NCBI GenBank assembly: GCA_021821465.1
Contig: JAKACM010000003.1
Location: 41,898-105,897 of the forward strand
DNA length: 64,000 bases
Source of the DNA: Bacillota bacterium
Lineage (GTDB): Bacteria > Bacillota > Sulfobacillia > Sulfobacillales > Sulfobacillaceae
Direction of reading: 5' to 3'
A program made the position numbers and the translations under genes. The notes beneath the pieces are model-generated. The model saw only the letters and a program-made list of their open reading frames with translations. It was not told the origin of the DNA and did no database searches. Within the stretch, counting starts at the first letter, position 1. Each line of letters begins with the position of its first letter. Below are positions 59,327 through 64,000 of this stretch, in pieces.

Positions 59327-60121
59327 CTAACTGACGCGAACACTTTGGGCAATACGCGATAACCAGCTTTCATGTTTGGCGGGTACCTGAATATTCACAG
59401 CCACCCACCGGTTTACCGTCCACTGGACATAAATCGATTGAGACACCACTTTGCCTTGCTGCACAATAGCGGTGCCGAATGTCTGAGGCCCTAACGGCTG
59501 GGTAATGTTGGCCGGTTTTTGCCCTGTCACTGCCATACTGATCTGCCCCTTTTTGTTTCCCCATTGCCATGATCCCGGATTTGACGCCTCGAGATGATTG
59601 AGGGATCGAGGAATACTCATGCCCAGTGTCGCTCCCTGGTACGAGGTTGTTATGCCGACAAAATTCCCTACCTGAGAAGGTCCTATAGAAGGACTGGGAT
59701 TGGAACTCGGTGAGGAACTGGGTGAAGCACTCGAACTGGGACTGGAACTGGAACTGGGACTCGGTGACACACTGGGAGACGGCGAAGGTGTGGTTTTCGT
59801 AACTCCGGAAGAGTTTTTTCTCGAATGTGAAGACTCCTTTAATGCCCCGGTTGTGTCTGCTTTCTGCGTGTGACTCCCCAGGACCAACGCTAACACCACT
59901 CCTGCAGCGATACCGGATACGACAAACGGCCACCGAGGCACGCGCTTCTTGGCCCCTAGTCTCGTCTTGTTGCGGGAGGCTGCCACAACCGTGTCCGCAC
60001 TGCCTTTCATGTCATATCCGCAGTGTCGACAGAAACGGTCCCCACTACGGACCGCTCGATGGCACCGGGGACAAAAAGGCATCTGTGAATCTGTGTGTTG
60101 ACCCAAATCTCCTACCTCCAC
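59327..60121 (-). CDS. Zinc-ribbon membrane protein with Ser/Pro-rich linker
   Basis: 'CPRCHRAVRSGDRFCRHCGYD', one TM segment, 'SPSPSVSPSPSSSSSPSSSASPSSSPSSNPSPS' linker, C-terminal globular domain. Confidence 0.75.
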   Translation of the reverse strand: MEVGDLGQHTDSQMPFCPRCHRAVRSGDRFCRHCGYDMKGSADTVVAASRNKTRLGAKKRVPRWPFVVSGIAAGVVLALVLGSHTQKADTTGALKESSHSRKNSSGVTKTTPSPSPSVSPSPSSSSSPSSSASPSSSPSSNPSPSIGPSQVGNFVGITTSYQGATLGMSIPRSLNHLEASNPGSWQWGNKKGQISMAVTGQKPANITQPLGPQTFGTAIVQQGKVVSQSIYVQWTVNRWVAVNIQVPAKHESWLSRIAQSVRVS

Positions 60122-60665
60122 ATCTAAATTATCGGCACGTTTTGGATCCCATTACATGTTCCCTTGTCTTCATTTTAACAACTACCTGTCGTCACCAAAG
60201 GAACAATTTTATCCAGGATCATACCATTTATTCATACTTCCCAGAAATTGGTGGGGAAAGAAAGCTGAATGATTCCATTGACGTTCATTTTTGCGCGCCC
60301 GAGTCTTCACTAAATTTGCTCTTTATGAAAGCCATATCACAATTCAATCGTCACACAAGAAAGCCCGAGTCCTTCTGGTTCTTTGATCGCTTGTAGGAAA
60401 TTCGCAACCTTGGGATCGTGATCTAAGCATCACAAGAAGTTTGGTTTTTGCATGACCTTTGGCGAGTAGTCCACATAGGTCTACTCCCGCGTATGAAATA
60501 ATTGTCCCCTGCTTCGTGACGATTGCCTAACGCCTTGAAATGGGACATAATCCACATAAAGTAGTGTTATCTTGTGTGCTATCGGCAAGGGATAAGAATT
60601 TCGGGAGTTATCCGTCGACACGTTTATTCCGTGACTTTTTAAGGCACAAGGAGGATTGACAATTT

Positions 60666-61361
60666 TTGTCGGTACCTGAGATGCTTGCATATTCAGCCGG
60701 GTTGGTTACCGCGTTTAATCCCTGCGGGGTGGCTATGCTGCCGTCGTATTTGCTTTACCTGCTCTCAGGCCGAGTCTATCCCCGACAGTGGCAGTGGGTA
60801 CAGGGCGTCAAGGCCGGGCTTTTGACTTCTCTCGGGGTTTCGGTAATTTTTGGTGTTGCCAGTATTCTTTTGTCTGTCATTGGTCAAATTCTCTTTCGCA
60901 TCGTGCCGGTGTTTTCGTTAATCATGGCATTGCTTCTTGCTGTTCTTGCTGTCTTTACTTGGCGTGGTTCGCTGAGTTTTGCCAGTATTCCCGGAACCAG
61001 GGCCTTGGCCCGACTGCAGCATTTTTTCGAGCGAGGCAGCGCTCTCGCCTTTATTGCCTATGGCCTCAGCTACGGTATGGTCTCTTTGACCTGCAGCCTT
61101 CCGGTTTTCATGGTGGTAGTGACGGGAAATCTCCCAACCCGAGCTACCGGTTCGTGGTTAGTGTATGGCGCGTTTGCACTGGGAGTGGCCACAGTGATTA
61201 CCGGGTTGTCTGCTATTACAGCCTTGGCCCGCACCTTGGTTGAACGCCTTATTGCCCAAATTGTTCCCATGGTCCAGAAGCTCAGTGCCCTTATTATCAT
61301 GGGTGCCGCTTGTTATTTAGCATGGTATTGGCTTTTAGGTCCGGGTCTTGGTGTTTCCTAG
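60666..61361 (+). CDS. CcdA/DsbD-type thiol-disulfide transmembrane protein
   Basis: 'FNPCGVAMLPSYLLYL' and 'VSLTCSLPVFMVVV' conserved Cys motifs, about 6 TM. Confidence 0.88.
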   Translation: MSVPEMLAYSAGLVTAFNPCGVAMLPSYLLYLLSGRVYPRQWQWVQGVKAGLLTSLGVSVIFGVASILLSVIGQILFRIVPVFSLIMALLLAVLAVFTWRGSLSFASIPGTRALARLQHFFERGSALAFIAYGLSYGMVSLTCSLPVFMVVVTGNLPTRATGSWLVYGAFALGVATVITGLSAITALARTLVERLIAQIVPMVQKLSALIIMGAACYLAWYWLLGPGLGVS

Positions 61362-61364
61362 GTT

Positions 61365-62573
61365 TTGTCTGGAGGTTTTGAAGAGATGCGCAAAACTACT
61401 TTATGGTCCATTACTGTCGTCATTTTTGCCGCCCTGGCTGCTATCGCCTTTGGGGTCTTCAAAACAGTGTCGCAAGTCCACGTAGCGGCGTCTAGGCCGT
61501 CCACCCAGCCTTCTTCATCTCAACAGCCGTCTTCAGTTGATCCAGGTGCGCCGCTCAACAACAAACCGGCTCCGAATTTTCATCTCACCAACCAATTTTC
61601 GCAGCCCGTATCCATGAAATCGTTGCGCGGCAAGGTTGTCGTGATGGGATTTGTCAATAGTGCGGGGAATGTCGTCAGTCCCTTGATTTCCACAATTATG
61701 CATAACGTACTCTATGATCTGGGATCTCACCACAAGTCTGTGGCTTTTGTAGCTATCAATGCCAATCCTGTGACGACCTCCACCGGCGATGTGGCTGCCT
61801 GGTCTAATAAATATCATATACTTCACCACTGGCAATTTTTAACGGGTGCAAAATCCCAACTCCAAATGGTCTGGCGGGATTATTTTATGCAAACCCAAGT
61901 TGTTCACGGATCACTGATTAACCATACTCCGGGGGTTTTCGTTATCGGTCCTCACGGTCATGAACACTGGGTCTATCTCAACTCCCCCAGTGCATCCACC
62001 CAGGCTATCGGAGCCCAAGTGGAGAATATCCTAAAACATGTCGTCCCCTTGTTGCCGGGACATCCTTCTGTGAAGATCCCTCCGGCCAGACAACTGGCGT
62101 ACTACCCGCCATCTATTGGACCGTCTCAAAGCGTAAACCGCTCCTTTGATCTCCATGCCATCATGCCCGGAGGCAAAATGGGATCTGTCCAAGTAGGTTC
62201 AGGGAGTCCCGTCAGATTAGTCGATTTCTTTGCCACGTGGTGTCCCGACTGCCAGGAAGAGATGCCCATTTTGGCCCACTTGCAACAGTGGGACTTGCAT
62301 CATCCCTCTTACCCCCATGTCGTAGCCGTTGATTTGCGGCAAAGTGAGTCTTCTACCGCACATGTGAAGAATTATGCCAGCCATCTTCATCTACCTTTCC
62401 CCATTGCTTTGGACAACAAAGCGCAAATTGCCGATTCTTATGGTGTTTCCGGCATCCCGACTCAAGCTCTCGTATCTCCGTCAGGAAAAATTCTCTGGTA
62501 TCACGAAGGTCTCATTTCCTGGACATCTTTAATTCACGATATTCGACTGCATCTCCCCAAACCAGCTTCCTAA
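61365..62573 (+). CDS. Membrane-anchored tandem thioredoxin-fold protein (SCO-like domain + TlpA/ResA-like domain)
   Basis: N-terminal TM; 'APNFHLTNQFSQPVSMKSLRGKVVVMGFVNSAGNVVSP' (no CxxC) then 'LVDFFATWCPDCQEEMPILAHL...YGVSGIPTQALVSPSGKIL'. Confidence 0.85.
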   Translation: MSGGFEEMRKTTLWSITVVIFAALAAIAFGVFKTVSQVHVAASRPSTQPSSSQQPSSVDPGAPLNNKPAPNFHLTNQFSQPVSMKSLRGKVVVMGFVNSAGNVVSPLISTIMHNVLYDLGSHHKSVAFVAINANPVTTSTGDVAAWSNKYHILHHWQFLTGAKSQLQMVWRDYFMQTQVVHGSLINHTPGVFVIGPHGHEHWVYLNSPSASTQAIGAQVENILKHVVPLLPGHPSVKIPPARQLAYYPPSIGPSQSVNRSFDLHAIMPGGKMGSVQVGSGSPVRLVDFFATWCPDCQEEMPILAHLQQWDLHHPSYPHVVAVDLRQSESSTAHVKNYASHLHLPFPIALDNKAQIADSYGVSGIPTQALVSPSGKILWYHEGLISWTSLIHDIRLHLPKPAS

Positions 62574-62847
62574 GGATCTGAAAGCGTTTTGTGGGTTGTA
62601 TTTCCAAATATCGGAGATTTTTTCATCAAGGTATGGCATTTCCTCGGGGTCGACTTCTCAGTGCCTAAAACGGCCAGAATTAGACTTCTCTCCACCCGGC
62701 TCCGATTTTTGCTATCATGATATCGGTTCAATGGCATGGGTGAAAGTCGGCATCGGAGCAAAATATCCGACTCGCCCTAATCCCACCGAAGCAAGGCACA
62801 ATGTAACAATCGACACCATAATACCTGATAACAAGGGGGAGTTTTTC

Positions 62848-63414
62848 ATGCCTCGCGTATTGATTTTGACCGGTGATGCCGCAGAATCCCTAGAAGTCAT
62901 GTATCCCTACCAACGCCTACGAGAAGAAGGCTATGACGTGGATATTGCCGCCCCTAACAAGAAAGTACTGCAGACCGTGGTGCACGACTTTGAACCGGGA
63001 TTTGAGACCTACACCGAAAAACTCGGATACCGCGTACAAGCCGATGTGGCTTTTAAAGACGTGAATCCCGCTGACTACGTCGCTGTTATCATACCGGGAG
63101 GACGGGCTCCCGAATACATCCGCAATGACCCCGATTTTTCCCGTATTGTCCGGTACTTTTTTGAAAAGAAGGTACCTGTGGCCCAGCTTTGTCATGCCCC
63201 CATTGCCCTGGCCGCTGCAGGAGTCATGACCGGCCGAACTTCGGCGGCATATCCGGCCTTAAAACCCGACTTGGAAGCAGCAGGAGCCACATTCGTTGAC
63301 GCCGCCGCTGTTGTGGACGGAAACATGATTTCCGCTAGAGCTTGGCCGGATCATCCGGAGTGGATGCGCGCTTTTATTAAGCTCTTGAAGGAACAAGCAC
63401 CCGTCACATCTTAG
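62848..63414 (+). CDS. DJ-1/PfpI-family protein
   Basis: 'MPRVLILTGDAAESLEVMYPYQRLREEGYDVDIAAP...VIIPGGRAPEYIRND...VAQLCHAPIALAAAGVMTGRTSAAYPALKPDLEAAGA'. Confidence 0.93.
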   Translation: MPRVLILTGDAAESLEVMYPYQRLREEGYDVDIAAPNKKVLQTVVHDFEPGFETYTEKLGYRVQADVAFKDVNPADYVAVIIPGGRAPEYIRNDPDFSRIVRYFFEKKVPVAQLCHAPIALAAAGVMTGRTSAAYPALKPDLEAAGATFVDAAAVVDGNMISARAWPDHPEWMRAFIKLLKEQAPVTS

Positions 63415-63436
63415 CTGGAATTTATCTACCGAAACT

Positions 63437-63669
63437 TTCGCAGTTATGACGCTGACACTTATTACTATTTGGTTGCGTCGAAACGGATTGACGGCAAGTC
63501 CCATTTAGTGTTGTAAAAATATTTGGGACGAGCGGAAGATGTGGTCGCGCAGTTAGGGCAAACCACCCGTCCCGCAAAAGGTCGCCGCCGGCAGATCGAT
63601 CAGGTGGTACCCCGAGGTTTGATTCCACTCTGTCAGGATGGTGGCGAAACTGGATTCAGCGTTGCCTGA
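63437..63669 (+). pseudogene. N-terminal relic of an IS4/IS1634-like transposase
   Basis: Reading RSYDADTYYYLVASKRIDGKSHLVL*KYLGRAEDVVAQL with an in-frame TAA; matches the common 'YYYLVESKR..GK....KYLGKAEDV' start of such transposases. Confidence 0.5.
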
Positions 63670-63770
63670 GCGAAAAAACATCGGGGTAAGATATTCACAA
63701 TACAGAACGAAGCGCGAAAATGCCTGCGTCCCTACTTACTATCTATACGCGATTCCGAACATGGATTCTC

Positions 63771-63818
63771 ACACCGCGGACAGATCGCCCCTATACCGCG
63801 GCAATCTGTCCGTGGTGT
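63771..63818. repeat. Long near-perfect hairpin near window end
   Basis: ACACCGCGGACAGATCGCC ... GGCAATCTGTCCGTGGTGT (19-nt arms, two non-Watson-Crick positions). Confidence 0.75.
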
Positions 63819-64000
63819 ATTGTTGACACTTTCTGCGCACCTTTCCTCTTTTCTACCCGTTCGGATCTCTAATCCCTGAATCCGTGACGAGGTCATCGCA
63901 AATGGGGACGGATCCGTGGTCCCAGGCCGATTTCGGCGATAATGAGACGGCACCCATTGGGTGAAAAGGGAGGCGGGAAAAAATTGTTCCCAATGGTGCG

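Noticed and set aside
59690-59790. Repetitive 'gaactgggactggaactgg' DNA as a repeat array
   Set aside because: Explained as codons for a Ser/Pro-rich linker of the zinc-ribbon protein.

Overview
This 64 kb window looks like chromosome from a Sulfobacillus-like, spore-forming, acidophilic Firmicute. The taxonomy is inferred from gene content and was not searched. Housekeeping and accessory modules recognised from the supplied translations and the DNA: a complete urease operon (ureABCEFGD, minus strand); an aa3-type quinol oxidase operon (qoxABCD-like; subunit II lacks the CuA ligands) followed by a hemerythrin-like gene; a LipS1/LipS2-type lipoate assembly cluster with two lipoate ligases and a GcvH/LbpA-like carrier; four consecutive GT2 glycosyltransferases; an ECF sigma/anti-sigma pair; a gas-vesicle operon (gvpA, N, F/L, G, O, F/L, K, J/S, F/L, and a third GvpA-family gene) flanked by genes that look spore-surface related; a comA / 2-hydroxyacid dehydrogenase / divergent panD operon; an IS607-type element with a decayed tnpA and an intact tnpB; a tnpB-less IS605-like remnant; a Ser/His-rich small-protein locus with a HipA-like kinase; nadC-nadB-nadA-pabBC; a DHA2 MFS exporter; and a CcdA/TlpA redox pair. 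The most interesting observations are (1) gas-vesicle genes next to spore-type genes, suggesting possible buoyant spores, (2) a PanD homologue that has lost the substrate-binding Arg and sits in a sulfonate (ComA) operon, (3) the lipoate cluster, (4) a natural His9 microprotein, and (5) a perfect 15-bp-arm hairpin exactly at the tnpA frameshift.
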